A stretch of DNA of 64,000 nt from Streptomyces sp. NBC_00440 (GCF_036014215.1 NZ_CP107921.1:6021501-6085500), one strand, 5' to 3'; positions 8,610-18,156 are shown, counted from the first letter of the stretch. Translations and numbers: made by a program. The notes: a model not told the origin generated them from the sequence alone.

Positions 8610-9032
8610 CTAGTTGAGAAGACTGCCCTGCAGTTCGGCGCGGAGATCCGGGGTCAGAACACTGCCCGCGCGGTCCACCAGAAGGGCCATCTCGTAACCC
8701 ACCAGGCCGATATCGGCCTCGGGGTGAGCGAGAACGGCCAGTGAGGAACCGTCCGAGACGGACATGATGAAGAGGAAGCCGCGCTCCATCTCCACGACGG
8801 TCTGGTTGACATGACCGCCCTCGAAGATCCGGGACGCCCCCGCGGTGAGCGAGGTCAACCCGGAAGCTACGGCCGCCAACTGGTCGGCACGGTCACGCGG
8901 GAACCCCTCGGACATCGCAAGAAGGAGTCCGTCGGCGGAGACCACCACGGTGTGGGACACCCCGGGGGTGTTGTCCACGAAGTTGGTGATCAACCAGTTC
9001 AGGTTCTGCGCCGCCTGGCTCATCGGGCTCAC
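8610..9032 (-). CDS. cvnB2: Conservon roadblock/LC7 protein CvnB2
   Basis: 140 residues from a GTG (reading MSPMSQAAQNLNW), supported by AGGAG seven bases upstream and by the identical length of CvnB1; an ATG nine bases further in is the alternative. Roadblock/LC7 proteins are small alpha/beta proteins that bind GTPases of the MglA class, so this is the expected partner of CvnD2. Conserved features are VVSADGLLLAMSEG (about 34-47) and VEMERGFLFIMSVSDGSSLAVL (about 85-106). The start lies one base from the cvnA2 stop, which implies translational coupling. Confidence 0.93.
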   Translation of the reverse strand: MSPMSQAAQNLNWLITNFVDNTPGVSHTVVVSADGLLLAMSEGFPRDRADQLAAVASGLTSLTAGASRIFEGGHVNQTVVEMERGFLFIMSVSDGSSLAVLAHPEADIGLVGYEMALLVDRAGSVLTPDLRAELQGSLLN

Positions 9033-9033
9033 A

Positions 9034-12000
9034 CTAACGCTCCTGGTTGTAGGTGCTGTCAGGACCGCCGTGGTGATTCCCGGTGGCCTGACCGTTCGTG
9101 TCACTACCTTCGTTGCGCCCCCGCAGGACCCCGCGGCGCAGGTTGCTCAACCTGCCCCGGACGTCCTCGGGCGCGCGGGAGACCTGGGGGCCGCCCTGTG
9201 GGGTCTCTTCAGCCTTGCCCTCGACCAGGTTGGCCTTGGGCACCCGCCGGGGGAGACCGGAGGGGGTGACCCCTCCCGCCTTCGGCTCGCGCAGCTTGTC
9301 CGCCCGCTGCCAGCGCTCGTCGTTCGACGACCGCCAGCCGTCCGGACGGCTGCTCTCCCCGCTCTCTTCCCCGTCGTTCCGCTCCTCAGGATTCTGCTGA
9401 CCGGCCTGGGGGTGACCGGGGTTCTGCTGACCGGGCTGGTGTGCTCCGGGGTCCGGCTTCGGGGCCTGCTGACCGCCACGGCGGGGAAGGCCGGCGTCGG
9501 TCAGTTCGTGGGAGGTGCTCGGAGACGGTCCCGGACGGTCGAAGCCTACGCGTTCGGGAGCGGCTGCGGGAGCGCCCTGTACAGATTCCGCCTCCGGCTG
9601 GTAAGCCGACCGAAAACCGTCCTGGTACGTGGCCTGACCAGCCCAGTCGTCCTGATGGGCCTGCGGCTCGAACGCGCTGTCGTACGGCTGCTGCCGGCCG
9701 TCGGACACCGGGTGGCCGGAGTCCGGGTATGCCCCGTTCCGGTAGCCGTCGGGAGCCGCGTAACCGCTCTGGTCGTACGGCGCCTGCTGCGGCTCCTGGC
9801 CGTACTGCGCAGAGGAGTTGCCCTGCTGCGCCTGCTGCGCGTAACCGTTGCCGTGCTGCGCGTGCTGCCCGCCCTGCCCGTACTGCTGCTCCGGCTGCGG
9901 AGCCTCGTCGCGGAACAGCGGCCTGCCGGACCCGTCGTGCGTGCCGTCCAGCGCCGCCCGGCGCTCCTCGCGCATCAGCGAGCGGTTGACCGGGTCGAGG
10001 CGGCGCGGTTCGCTGTCGCCGTAACGGGTGTCGTCGAAGCCGAGTTCGGCGGCCGTCCGCTGCGCGGCCTGCGGGAACGACTGCTGCTCCCGCGGCTGCT
10101 GCTCCGGAATGATCGACGAGACGCTGAAGTCGTCCGCGGGCAGCTGCTCGCCGCCACCGCCGTGCGTGATGGCGTCCGGGAGCATGACCAGCGACGTGGT
10201 GCCCGCCTGCTCGCCCGAGGGGCGCAGCTGCACCCGTACACCGTGCCGGTCGGCGAGGCGGCCGACCACGAACAGCCCCATGCGCTGCGAGATCGCCGCG
10301 TCCACGGTCGGCGGGTTGGCCAGCTTGTGGTTGATGTCCGCGAAGTCCTCGGCGGTGAGACCGATGCCCTTGTCGTGGATCTCGATCATCACCCGGCCGT
10401 CCGGCAGCCGGGTCGCCGTGACGCGCACCCTGGTCTGCGGCGAGGAGAAGGTGGTGGCGTTCTCCAGCAGCTCGGCGAGCAGATGCACCAGGTCGGTGAC
10501 GGACTGCCCGTGGATCTCGGTCTCCGGGACCCCGGTCAGCTCGATGCGCTCGTACGACTCGACCTCGGACGAGGCGGCCCTGAGCACATCGACCAGCGGG
10601 ACAGGCTGGTTCCAGCGGCGCCCCGGCTCCTCGCCCGCCAGCACGAGCAGGTTCTCGCCGTTGCGGCGCATCCGGGTCGCGAGGTGGTCGAGCTTGAAGA
10701 GGCTCTCCAGCTGCTCGGGCTCGGCCTCGTTGTTCTCCAGGTCGGTGATCAGCGTCAGCTGGCCCTCGATGAGCGACTGATTGCGGCGCGAGAGGTTGGT
10801 GAAGATCGCGTTGACGTTGCCCCGGAGCATGGCCTGCTCCGACGCGAGCCTCACCGCCTCGCGGTGCACCTGGTCGAAGGCGCGGGCGACCTCGCCGATC
10901 TCGTCCTGGGTGTGGATCGGAATGGGCTCGACCCGGGTGTCCACCCGGCCCGGCTCCGTACGCGAGAGCTGGTCGACGAGCATCGGCAGCCGCTGCTCGG
11001 CCACGCCGAAGGCGGCGGTGCGCAGGCGCCGCATCGCCCTGCTCATCTGGCGCGCCATCATCCCGGCCAGGATGAAGGCGATCAGCAGGGCGACCAGGAC
11101 GACGGCGCCGTTGGTGATGGCGTCGTTCTTCGCGTTGTGCGAGATCGTCGCCGCGTCGCCGACCGCGTTCTCGACCAGGTTCTTCTCGACCGTGCTGTAA
11201 CCGTCGAACCTGGTCCCCGCCGCGATCGCCCAGGACTCGGAGTCGATGCCCTTCGCCTTCAGCGCCGCGGGAGTCCGGCCCTTGCCGATCTCGGACGCGA
11301 TGCCGTCGAACATGGACCCGCCCTTGACCGGCGGGTTCACATAGCGCTTCTTCTCGCTCTTGGCCGCCGCCCTGTCCCGGGAGACGTAGTTCTTGGCACT
11401 GACGGCCTGAGCGGCCATCTCCGACTTCAGCGCGGCGGCATCCTCCTCGGTGCCGCCGGACACGTACTCCTGGAGGGCGATCTGCTCCAGATAGTTGTAC
11501 GAGTTGAAGGCGACGACCTGGGCCTGGAAGGTCGCGGGGTCCTGGCTCGGGCGCACCAGCAGATGCGTACCGATGGAACGCTGAAGCGATTCTGCTGCCT
11601 GGGCCAGCTGGATCGCGTAGACCGTGCGGCCGTAGCTGTTGATGTTGCCGGTGCCGAGGCCGAGTTCATTGGAGAACTCCATCAGCGAGTGCTGGACCTT
11701 GACGTAGCCCTCTTCGGTCTTCACCGGGTCCATCGCCGCGGTGTAAGCGGTCTTGCGCAGCGTGGCGAGGGAGGGCTCCTCGGCGCGGAAGAGCTGGAGG
11801 CGGCGCTGGAGCTCCTTGGTCTTCGGGAGCTTCTTCACCGCGGTGTCGAAGGCCTTGGCGGCCTCGTCGGTGCGGCTGTAGGCGCGCTTGACGTTGAAGT
11901 TGTCGCGTTGGCTGGACAGCAGCGGCTCCGCGCTGTTGTCACGCTCTTCGAGCAGCGCCTCGCTGTACGCAGAAGCGGCCCCCACGACGAGAGCGACCTG

Positions 12001-12273
12001 CTCGGCGTCGCGCGCGCCGTTCCAGGTGGTGATCGAGCTCTTGACCTGGAACCCGCCCATGACGAGGCCCACGATCACGGGAATCAGCAGAATGGCGTTG
12101 AGCTTGGTGGGCACACGCCAGTTGCGCGGCGCCAGCCGGCTGCCGCTCGCGCCGGTGTCACCGCCCCCGGCCGCTGCTCCGGACCGGCCGGCAGGAGACG
12201 TCGCCGACTGCGGCGGCGGTGTGAAGTTCCCCCGCGCCTGCTCCGCCGCGGAGCTCTTCCTGCTTCGCCTCAC
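9034..12273 (-). CDS. cvnA2: Conservon sensor kinase-like membrane protein CvnA2
   Basis: 1079 residues, GTG start. Layout: cytoplasmic N-terminus; membrane helix about 59-78 (NAILLIPVIVGLVMGGF); an extracytoplasmic nitrate/nitrite-sensing-type helical domain about 85-385; second membrane helix about 388-410; HAMP about 411-480; a signalling helix with LDHLATRMRRNGENL holding the candidate phospho-acceptor His; and a HATPase domain with N-box LLAELLENAT, G1 IEIHDKGIGL and G2 GLFVVGRLADRHG. The last 350 residues are a low-complexity Gln/Pro/Gly/Tyr tail ending in the conserved LPRRVPKANLV and RGRLSNLRRGV boxes. First gene of the cvn2 operon. Confidence 0.94.
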   Translation of the reverse strand: MRRSRKSSAAEQARGNFTPPPQSATSPAGRSGAAAGGGDTGASGSRLAPRNWRVPTKLNAILLIPVIVGLVMGGFQVKSSITTWNGARDAEQVALVVGAASAYSEALLEERDNSAEPLLSSQRDNFNVKRAYSRTDEAAKAFDTAVKKLPKTKELQRRLQLFRAEEPSLATLRKTAYTAAMDPVKTEEGYVKVQHSLMEFSNELGLGTGNINSYGRTVYAIQLAQAAESLQRSIGTHLLVRPSQDPATFQAQVVAFNSYNYLEQIALQEYVSGGTEEDAAALKSEMAAQAVSAKNYVSRDRAAAKSEKKRYVNPPVKGGSMFDGIASEIGKGRTPAALKAKGIDSESWAIAAGTRFDGYSTVEKNLVENAVGDAATISHNAKNDAITNGAVVLVALLIAFILAGMMARQMSRAMRRLRTAAFGVAEQRLPMLVDQLSRTEPGRVDTRVEPIPIHTQDEIGEVARAFDQVHREAVRLASEQAMLRGNVNAIFTNLSRRNQSLIEGQLTLITDLENNEAEPEQLESLFKLDHLATRMRRNGENLLVLAGEEPGRRWNQPVPLVDVLRAASSEVESYERIELTGVPETEIHGQSVTDLVHLLAELLENATTFSSPQTRVRVTATRLPDGRVMIEIHDKGIGLTAEDFADINHKLANPPTVDAAISQRMGLFVVGRLADRHGVRVQLRPSGEQAGTTSLVMLPDAITHGGGGEQLPADDFSVSSIIPEQQPREQQSFPQAAQRTAAELGFDDTRYGDSEPRRLDPVNRSLMREERRAALDGTHDGSGRPLFRDEAPQPEQQYGQGGQHAQHGNGYAQQAQQGNSSAQYGQEPQQAPYDQSGYAAPDGYRNGAYPDSGHPVSDGRQQPYDSAFEPQAHQDDWAGQATYQDGFRSAYQPEAESVQGAPAAAPERVGFDRPGPSPSTSHELTDAGLPRRGGQQAPKPDPGAHQPGQQNPGHPQAGQQNPEERNDGEESGESSRPDGWRSSNDERWQRADKLREPKAGGVTPSGLPRRVPKANLVEGKAEETPQGGPQVSRAPEDVRGRLSNLRRGVLRGRNEGSDTNGQATGNHHGGPDSTYNQER

Positions 12274-12636
12274 TCGACCAACAACCTCTCGGCGTCGGCA
12301 CCTGCGCTGTGCCGTCCATCATTCAGTGCCGTGCTCGGACCAGCCGTCGAACGGTGGCCCTACTCGGGAGTTCGCCGAATTCCAGCACGTCGGGCGGCGT
12401 GGCTCCAAACAGCTGGAACCCGCCGCTCCGAGTGGCGTATGCCTCAGATAAAACGGTCAAAAAGAGCGAGCCGCGCCAAAAGCGGGGGCTGATGTGAGCA
12501 GAGCGGCACCATGCGGATGCAACGGGTGTCCGCCGAGAATGAATTCTCTGTCGAAACGTTATGAACATGGGGGCGGATCGTGTCAAAGACCACAGTCCGC
12601 CCCAGGTCGGCTACGACAACTGCCGTAGAAGGACGA
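12274..12636. other. Intergenic region between the two conservons
   Basis: 363 bp with no supportable gene. It must contain the cvn2 promoter (minus strand) and the end of the cvn1 transcript. The part from 12440 to 12590 is clearly richer in A/T than its surroundings. On the minus strand TTGACC (12460 to 12455) is a possible -35 box, but I find no convincing -10 at the right distance. No T-run hairpin is visible after cvnD1. Confidence 0.6.
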
Positions 12637-13218
12637 CTACTTGAGGCGTGCCATCAATGCGTGCTCGACGAGTGTGATGAGTCCGCTCTTTGCATCTGCG
12701 CGGTGTCGTGCGTCGGTGGTGAGGATGGGGGTGTCGGGGCCGATCTGGAGGGCTTCGCGTACTTCGTCGGGGGTGTAGGGCTGGTGTCCGTCGAAGCCGT
12801 TGAGGGCGATGACGAAGGGGAGTCCCGAGTTCTCGAAGTAGTCCACCGCGGGGAAGCAGTCCGAAAGGCGGCGGGTGTCGACGAGTACGACGGCGCCGAT
12901 GGCGCCGCGTACGAGGTCGTCCCACATGAACCAGAAGCGGTCCTGTCCCGGTGTGCCGAACAGGTAGAGGATCAGGTCCTGGTCGAGGGTGATGCGTCCG
13001 AAGTCCATGGCCACCGTGGTGGTGGTCTTGTCCCCGGTGTGTGTGAGGTCGTCGATGCCCGCGGACGCGGACGTCATGACTGCCTCGGTACGCAGCGGGT
13101 TGATCTCCGAGACGGCGCCGACGAACGTGGTCTTGCCCACGCCGAAGCCCCCCGCCACCACGATCTTCGCCGAGGTGGTCGATCTGGCCGCCCCGCCGCT
13201 AGAGCTTGCGAAGTCCAC
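12637..13218 (-). CDS. cvnD1: Conservon small GTPase CvnD1
   Basis: 193 residues, same family and motifs as CvnD2: P-loop GGFGVGKTT near residue 24, and FGTPGQDRFWFMWDD. The coding DNA is almost identical to cvnD2 over most of its length, including synonymous positions, whereas the cvnA, cvnB and cvnC copies have clearly diverged. It overlaps cvnC1 by 20 bp exactly as in cvn2. Expected role: GTPase output or regulatory component of a CvnA-D membrane complex, known in S. coelicolor to affect development and antibiotic production. Confidence 0.95.
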   Translation of the reverse strand: MDFASSSGGAARSTTSAKIVVAGGFGVGKTTFVGAVSEINPLRTEAVMTSASAGIDDLTHTGDKTTTTVAMDFGRITLDQDLILYLFGTPGQDRFWFMWDDLVRGAIGAVVLVDTRRLSDCFPAVDYFENSGLPFVIALNGFDGHQPYTPDEVREALQIGPDTPILTTDARHRADAKSGLITLVEHALMARLK

Positions 13219-13606
13219 TGAGCACCCTTTCGAGCAGTGTCACGTCCGGCGTGCCGCCGGCCTCTCCGTTGCCCGGCTGGTGGATGGCCACCATGCCGGC
13301 CTCCGCCAGGTCGGCCACGAGGATCCGCGCCACCCCAAGAGGCATCGAGAGCAGCGCCGACACCTCGGCCACCGACTTGACCTCACGGCACAGATGGCAG
13401 ATCCGCTGGTGCTCGGGGAGCAGGCCCGCGAGGTGCACCGGGTCGGCCGTGGTGCTGACCAGCGCCTCGATGGCGAGCTGGTAGCGGGGCCGGGTCCGGC
13501 CGCCGGTCATGGCGTACGGACGTACCAGCGGCTGGTCGCCCTCACTGTCGTACGACGCGTCGTGCAGCACGCCGTACGGATCGTGAGAGGCGGGGGGCGG
13601 GGTCAT
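13199..13606 (-). CDS. cvnC1: Conservon protein CvnC1 (DUF742)
   Basis: 135 residues with an ATG start preceded by GGAGG. DUF742 domain with LVRPYAMTGGRTRP near residues 25-38, SVAEVSALLSMPLGVARIL and the shared C-terminal LLERVLSGLRKL. Its N-terminal tail is short (about 24 residues) compared with CvnC2. The gene lies between cvnB1 and cvnD1 in the standard A-B-C-D order, with a 119-bp gap to cvnB1. Confidence 0.93.
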   Translation of the reverse strand: MTPPPASHDPYGVLHDASYDSEGDQPLVRPYAMTGGRTRPRYQLAIEALVSTTADPVHLAGLLPEHQRICHLCREVKSVAEVSALLSMPLGVARILVADLAEAGMVAIHQPGNGEAGGTPDVTLLERVLSGLRKL

Positions 13607-13725
13607 GGATCCTCCGGGCGTGACAGCGATGAGACGGAGTGCCGTCTGACTGGGCCGGTGGGGGGCGGGATGCGGCCGGACGGTAGTTGATGAACGTACG
13701 GGCTGAACCTGTGGGGGGCGTGTCT

Positions 13726-14148
13726 CTAGTGGAGCAGGCTCCCCTGGAGTTCGGCGCGCAGGTCCGGGGTGAGGACGCTGCCCGCACGGTCGACGAGCAG
13801 GGCCATCTCGTACCCGACCAGGCCGATGTCGCAGTCCGGGTGGGAGAGCACGGCGAGCGAGGAGCCGTCCGAGACCGACATGAGGAAAAGGAAGCCGCGC
13901 TCCATCTCCACCACGGTCTGGGCGACTTCGCCGCCTTCGAAGATCCGGGAGGCGCCCGCCGTGAGCGAGGTCAGCCCGGACGCCACCGCGGCCAGCTGGT
14001 CGGCACGGTCACGCGGAAAGCCTTCGGACATGGCCAGCAGAAGTCCGTCGGCGGAGACCACCACTGTGTGGGACACCCCGGGGGTGTTGTCCACGAAGTT
14101 CGTGATCAACCAGTTCAGATTCTGCGCCGCCTGGCTCATCGGACTCAA
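13726..14148 (-). CDS. cvnB1: Conservon roadblock/LC7 protein CvnB1
   Basis: 140 residues starting MSPMSQAAQNLNW, colinear with CvnB2 and differing at only a handful of positions (for example EVAQ for HVNQ, PDCD for PEAD). Roadblock fold, predicted partner of the CvnD GTPase. Its start codon abuts the cvnA1 stop. The DNA of the two cvnB genes differs at many synonymous sites, unlike the two cvnD genes. Confidence 0.94.
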   Translation of the reverse strand: MSPMSQAAQNLNWLITNFVDNTPGVSHTVVVSADGLLLAMSEGFPRDRADQLAAVASGLTSLTAGASRIFEGGEVAQTVVEMERGFLFLMSVSDGSSLAVLSHPDCDIGLVGYEMALLVDRAGSVLTPDLRAELQGSLLH

Positions 14149-17100
14149 CTAGTGCTCCTGCTGGTGAGAGGGGCCGTTTCCGGCCTGGCGACCCTGTTGG
14201 ATGCCGCGCCGGAGATTGGTCAGCCGGCCGCGTACGTCGTCGGGCGCACGCGAAACCTGCGGACCGGCCTGGTGGGCCTGCTGCTGTGCGGTGCCGGGCA
14301 CCAGATTGGCACGCGGTACGCGTCGGGGCAGACCGGATGTGGTGACACCACCGGCAGCGGGCTTCTTCGCCCGCTCGGCCTGCCGTACGAGTTCGTCGTT
14401 GGGCGATGCCCGCCAGTTGCTGCCGGGGGCAGTCTGGGCCATGGGGTCGCGGGGCGGTGCCGCGGGAGCGGCCGGCTCGGGCTGCTGGGGAGCGGCCGGT
14501 TCCTGCGGCTGCGCGGTCCTCGCGGACTGCGCGCCGTGGAACCAGTTGGTCTCCAGGGTGTCGTAGAGCGGGGTACGTCCGTCGCCCGGGTCGGCGGCCG
14601 GCGGCAGCGCGTCGTACTGCGGCTGCGCGGGCAGGCTCTGCGGCGCGGGCGGACGCGGCGCACCGAAGTCGGCCTCGCCACGGTCACGCTGCTGCGGGGC
14701 GCCGCCGGGGCGGCCCTCCGAAGGAGCGGGCGGACGCGGGGAGTTGAAGCCGCCGAAGTCCGACAGTTCGGCCCGCGGGAACTGCGCCGTGGACGCGGGA
14801 TCCTGCGACTGCTGCTGCGGGTCCTGGTACGGGAGGTCCTGTTGCCGGGACTCCGCCGGGTACCGCTCGTCCTGGAACCGGCCGTCCTGGGGACGGTCCT
14901 GCTGGAACAGGTCGTCCTGCGGGCGGTCCTGCTGGAACCGGTCGTTCGGCTGCTGGGCCTGCGGTATCTGCGGCACCTGGGGTATCTGCGGGCGCCGCTG
15001 CGGGCCGCGGACATCCGGGCGCTCGAAGACGTCGGCACGCTCGAACCGTCCGGTGCTCCCGGGGGGCGGACCGTTGAAGTCCGGACGCTGGAACTCGGCG
15101 GTGGAGCCGGGGCCCTGGCGCTCGGCGGAGAGCCGGTCGTCGGCGGGGCGGTCGTTGCCGAACCGGTCGTTGCCGAACCGGTCGTTGCCGAACCGGTCGT
15201 CCGCCGGGGCGCGTTCGCCCGACTGGCGCCGCGGGCGCAACGGCTGGCGGTACTGGGCGCCGGAGCCGGTCGTACCGGAATCGTTCGTACCGGGGCCGAA
15301 CGGGTCGGAACCGAACGCGCCGGTGTCCGGCTCCTCGTGGCCGCGCGGCATGTCCTGAGCCGCCCGCTGCGGCAGTTCATTGCCCCAGCTGGTGGTCTGC
15401 GGGCGCTGCGGCGGCTGCGGACCCTGCGGCTGCTGCGGGTTCTGCTGCGACTGCGGGCCTCGGGCCTGCGGCTGTGACTGCGGGCCGCCGGGGTTGCCGC
15501 CGGGCAGCTCCGCGCGCGGGCCACCGGTGGGCGGCAGCTGCTGCTGACGGCCGGCCGGGGGCTGGAACATGCCCTCACCCGGCTGCTGCGGGCGCTGCGG
15601 GCCGTTGCCGCCGCGTCCCGGGGTCTCGCCCTGACCGCCACGACCGCCCTGGGCGGCCCTGCGCGGCATGGGCGCCCCCGCGCCGAACGCGTTCACCGCC
15701 GGAGCGGGTGCCGAGCCGCCCTGCGGCTGCCCCTGCTGCTGCGGGCCGCCGGGCTGGATCGAACGGTCGCCGTCGCGGGCGGGCAGCGCGGCGCGCGGAC
15801 CCGTACCCGGGACCTGACCGCGCGGTGCACCGGCACCGAGCCCGGCACCGAGACCGGCACCAGAACCCGCACCAGCGCCGAGCCCGGCACCGGCGCGGCC
15901 CGGGGCGCCCGCGCCCTGCTGCGACTGGTTCTGCTGCGACTGGCCCAGCTGCTGCGGCTGCTGGCCACCGGGCATACCCGGCTTGGCCGGAGCCTTCTTG
16001 CCGCCCTGCGCGACATCGACGGGCAGCATGACCAGCGCGGTCGTACCACCGGAGTCGGAGGGGCGGAGCTGGATGCGGATGCCGTGGCGCAGCGAAAGGC
16101 GGCCGACCACGAACAGACCCATGCGGCGGGAGACGGAGACATCCACGGTGGGCGGCGACGCGAGCCGCTCGTTGATCGCGGCGAGGTCCTCGGGGGAGAG
16201 GCCGATGCCGGTGTCGTGGATCTCGACGAGTACGCGTCCGTCGGGCAGTGCGTGACCGGTCACGCGGACCTTGGTCTGCGGCGAGGAGAACGACGTGGCG
16301 TTCTCCAGCAGCTCGGCGAGCAGGTGGACGAGGTCGTTGACGACGCGTCCCGCGACCTCGGTCGCGGGCACCGCCGCCAGCTCGATGCGTTCGTACTGCT
16401 CCACCTCGGACGCGGCGGCGCGGAGCACGTCGACCAGCGGCACGGGGCGGGTCCACCGGCGGCCGGGCTCCTCGCCCGCGAGGACGAGGAGGTTCTCACC
16501 GTTCCGGCGCATACGGGTCGCGAGGTGGTCGAGCTTGAAGAGCGAGGACAGCTGGTCCGGGTCGGCCTCGCGGGACTCCAGTTCGGAGATGAGCGAGAGC
16601 TGGCGCTGGATGAGGCCCTGGCTGCGGCGCGAGAGGTTGGTGAACATCGCGTTGACGTTGCCCCGCAGCATGGCCTGCTCGGAGGCGAGCCGGACGGCCT
16701 CGCGGTGCACGTCGTCGAAGGCCGTCGCGACCTTTCCGATCTCGTCCCGGCTGTGCACACCGACGGACTCCACGGAGGTGTCGACGTCCTGCGGGTCGGT
16801 CTCGGAGAGCTGCTTGACCAGCTCGGGAAGGCGCTCACTCGCGACCTTCGTAGCGGTGTCCTGGAGCCGACGCAGCGAGCGGATCATGGACCGGGCCACG
16901 ACGAAGGCGCCGACCAGCGAGACACCCAGCACGAGCACGATGAGCGCGGCGTTGACGATCGCCTCGCGCTCGGCGTCGTTGCGCAGCTCGCGGGCCTTCT
17001 GCTCCATCTCGCCGAGCAGCGTGGCCTCGATGGTGTTCATGGCCGTGATGCGGTTGCTGTCCGAGTCGTACCAGTCCTTGTACGAACGCGGGGTCTGGCT

Positions 17101-18156
17101 CTCCAGACCGCCCTTGTTCTCCAGGACGTGCTTCGCGTACAGGTTGGCGGCGGTGATCTCCGGGTTACCGGTGTCCAGCGGGGCGGTCAGGGCCGCCGCG
17201 TTGCCCGCGTAGACCAGCTTGAAGGACTTGAGCTCGTCCTCCTCGCTCTGCATGGCGGACTTGGCGAAGAGCCGGTCGCTCTCCTCCAGGTGGCCGTGGC
17301 CCTTGTTGCTCGTCGGCAGTGAGGCCGCGATGACCGCGCGCTGGATCGACGCGTACTCCTTGGCGGACGAGAAGGCCGCCAGGGCGCGGGTCCGCTTGAT
17401 CATCTCGGGGTTGGCGGTCGCCTGGGCCATGTCCTGGGAGAGGCTGAGCAGCGAGTCGATCAGCTCGCTGTACTCGGTGACCGTCTGCGAGGTGGTGGCG
17501 CTGCCCTGGTACGCGTCGGCGCGGATGGCCTTGAGACGGGTCAGCTTGGTGGCGATGCCCCGGAGGCTGCCGCGGATCGACTCGATCGAGCTGTCGCGGT
17601 TCGCGCTGTCGAAGTCCGATGTGCCCTTGAGGAAGGCCTGGTCGGCGAGGTCGGTGCGCTTGCGGGGCTCTTCGACGTTGAAGTCGGTGGCCTTCGCGCC
17701 GTGCGACAGCGGACCCGCGGACCTGTCGCGCTCCTCCTGGAGCGCGGCGGCCAGTTCGGTCGCCTGCTTGGTCATCTGGGTGAGCAGCTGCATGTGATCC
17801 AGCTGCTGCATGTTGTCCAGCGAGTCGTTGATCCGCAGCCCACCCAGGGTGGTCGCGGCGACCACGGGCAGTGCGAGCAGGGAAACGAGCCTGGTGCTGA
17901 TGCGCCAGTTGCGCAGAGCCATGCGTGAGCCCGGGCCGGTCTGGCCCTTGGACTTCGGCGCGGCCGGAGCCGAGGACGGGGCCTTGGACTCACCGCCGCC
18001 GGCCGGGGTCTGGCTGTGTCCTCGGGGGGCCTGGGCGTGCTGGGCCGAGGAGTCGCGGTCGGATCCGCCGCGAGGCTCCTGTTCAGCCTCGGCTTCCCCT
18101 CGACCCTGGCGGGCCTGGGGAGAGCCCGTGCCATCCCTCTTGAAACGTCCCTGCAC
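14149..18156 (-). CDS. cvnA1: Conservon sensor kinase-like membrane protein CvnA1
   Basis: 1335 residues from the GTG at 18156 (VQGRFKRDG). An upstream ATG at 18237 in the same frame is possible but less likely. Domain order equals CvnA2: membrane helix about 85-105, extracytoplasmic NIT-like sensor domain, second membrane helix about 410-430, HAMP, candidate His in LDHLATRMRRNGENL, and a HATPase domain (LLAELLENATSFS, VEIHDTGIGL, GLFVVGRLSLRHG). The C-terminal 550 residues are low-complexity, rich in Gly, Pro, Gln, Arg and Asp, and include three RFGND repeats. They end with the boxes SGLPRRVPRANLVPG and RGRLTNLRRGI shared with CvnA2. Founder gene of the cvn1 operon (S. coelicolor SCO5544 equivalent). 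Confidence 0.93.
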   Translation of the reverse strand: MQGRFKRDGTGSPQARQGRGEAEAEQEPRGGSDRDSSAQHAQAPRGHSQTPAGGGESKAPSSAPAAPKSKGQTGPGSRMALRNWRISTRLVSLLALPVVAATTLGGLRINDSLDNMQQLDHMQLLTQMTKQATELAAALQEERDRSAGPLSHGAKATDFNVEEPRKRTDLADQAFLKGTSDFDSANRDSSIESIRGSLRGIATKLTRLKAIRADAYQGSATTSQTVTEYSELIDSLLSLSQDMAQATANPEMIKRTRALAAFSSAKEYASIQRAVIAASLPTSNKGHGHLEESDRLFAKSAMQSEEDELKSFKLVYAGNAAALTAPLDTGNPEITAANLYAKHVLENKGGLESQTPRSYKDWYDSDSNRITAMNTIEATLLGEMEQKARELRNDAEREAIVNAALIVLVLGVSLVGAFVVARSMIRSLRRLQDTATKVASERLPELVKQLSETDPQDVDTSVESVGVHSRDEIGKVATAFDDVHREAVRLASEQAMLRGNVNAMFTNLSRRSQGLIQRQLSLISELESREADPDQLSSLFKLDHLATRMRRNGENLLVLAGEEPGRRWTRPVPLVDVLRAAASEVEQYERIELAAVPATEVAGRVVNDLVHLLAELLENATSFSSPQTKVRVTGHALPDGRVLVEIHDTGIGLSPEDLAAINERLASPPTVDVSVSRRMGLFVVGRLSLRHGIRIQLRPSDSGGTTALVMLPVDVAQGGKKAPAKPGMPGGQQPQQLGQSQQNQSQQGAGAPGRAGAGLGAGAGSGAGLGAGLGAGAPRGQVPGTGPRAALPARDGDRSIQPGGPQQQGQPQGGSAPAPAVNAFGAGAPMPRRAAQGGRGGQGETPGRGGNGPQRPQQPGEGMFQPPAGRQQQLPPTGGPRAELPGGNPGGPQSQPQARGPQSQQNPQQPQGPQPPQRPQTTSWGNELPQRAAQDMPRGHEEPDTGAFGSDPFGPGTNDSGTTGSGAQYRQPLRPRRQSGERAPADDRFGNDRFGNDRFGNDRPADDRLSAERQGPGSTAEFQRPDFNGPPPGSTGRFERADVFERPDVRGPQRRPQIPQVPQIPQAQQPNDRFQQDRPQDDLFQQDRPQDGRFQDERYPAESRQQDLPYQDPQQQSQDPASTAQFPRAELSDFGGFNSPRPPAPSEGRPGGAPQQRDRGEADFGAPRPPAPQSLPAQPQYDALPPAADPGDGRTPLYDTLETNWFHGAQSARTAQPQEPAAPQQPEPAAPAAPPRDPMAQTAPGSNWRASPNDELVRQAERAKKPAAGGVTTSGLPRRVPRANLVPGTAQQQAHQAGPQVSRAPDDVRGRLTNLRRGIQQGRQAGNGPSHQQEH
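15151..15195. repeat. 15-bp tandem repeat inside cvnA1
   Basis: GTCGTTGCCGAACCG occurs three times without interruption and encodes, on the minus strand, the RFGND repeats of the CvnA1 tail. Probable replication-slippage site, likely to vary in copy number between strains. Confidence 0.9.

Noticed and set aside
8845..12492. A 1215-codon open frame on the plus strand across the cvn2 operon
   Set aside because: Antisense to cvnB2 and cvnA2; the sense translation gives clear conserved domains and the antisense product is Arg/Leu/Val-rich without recognisable motifs.
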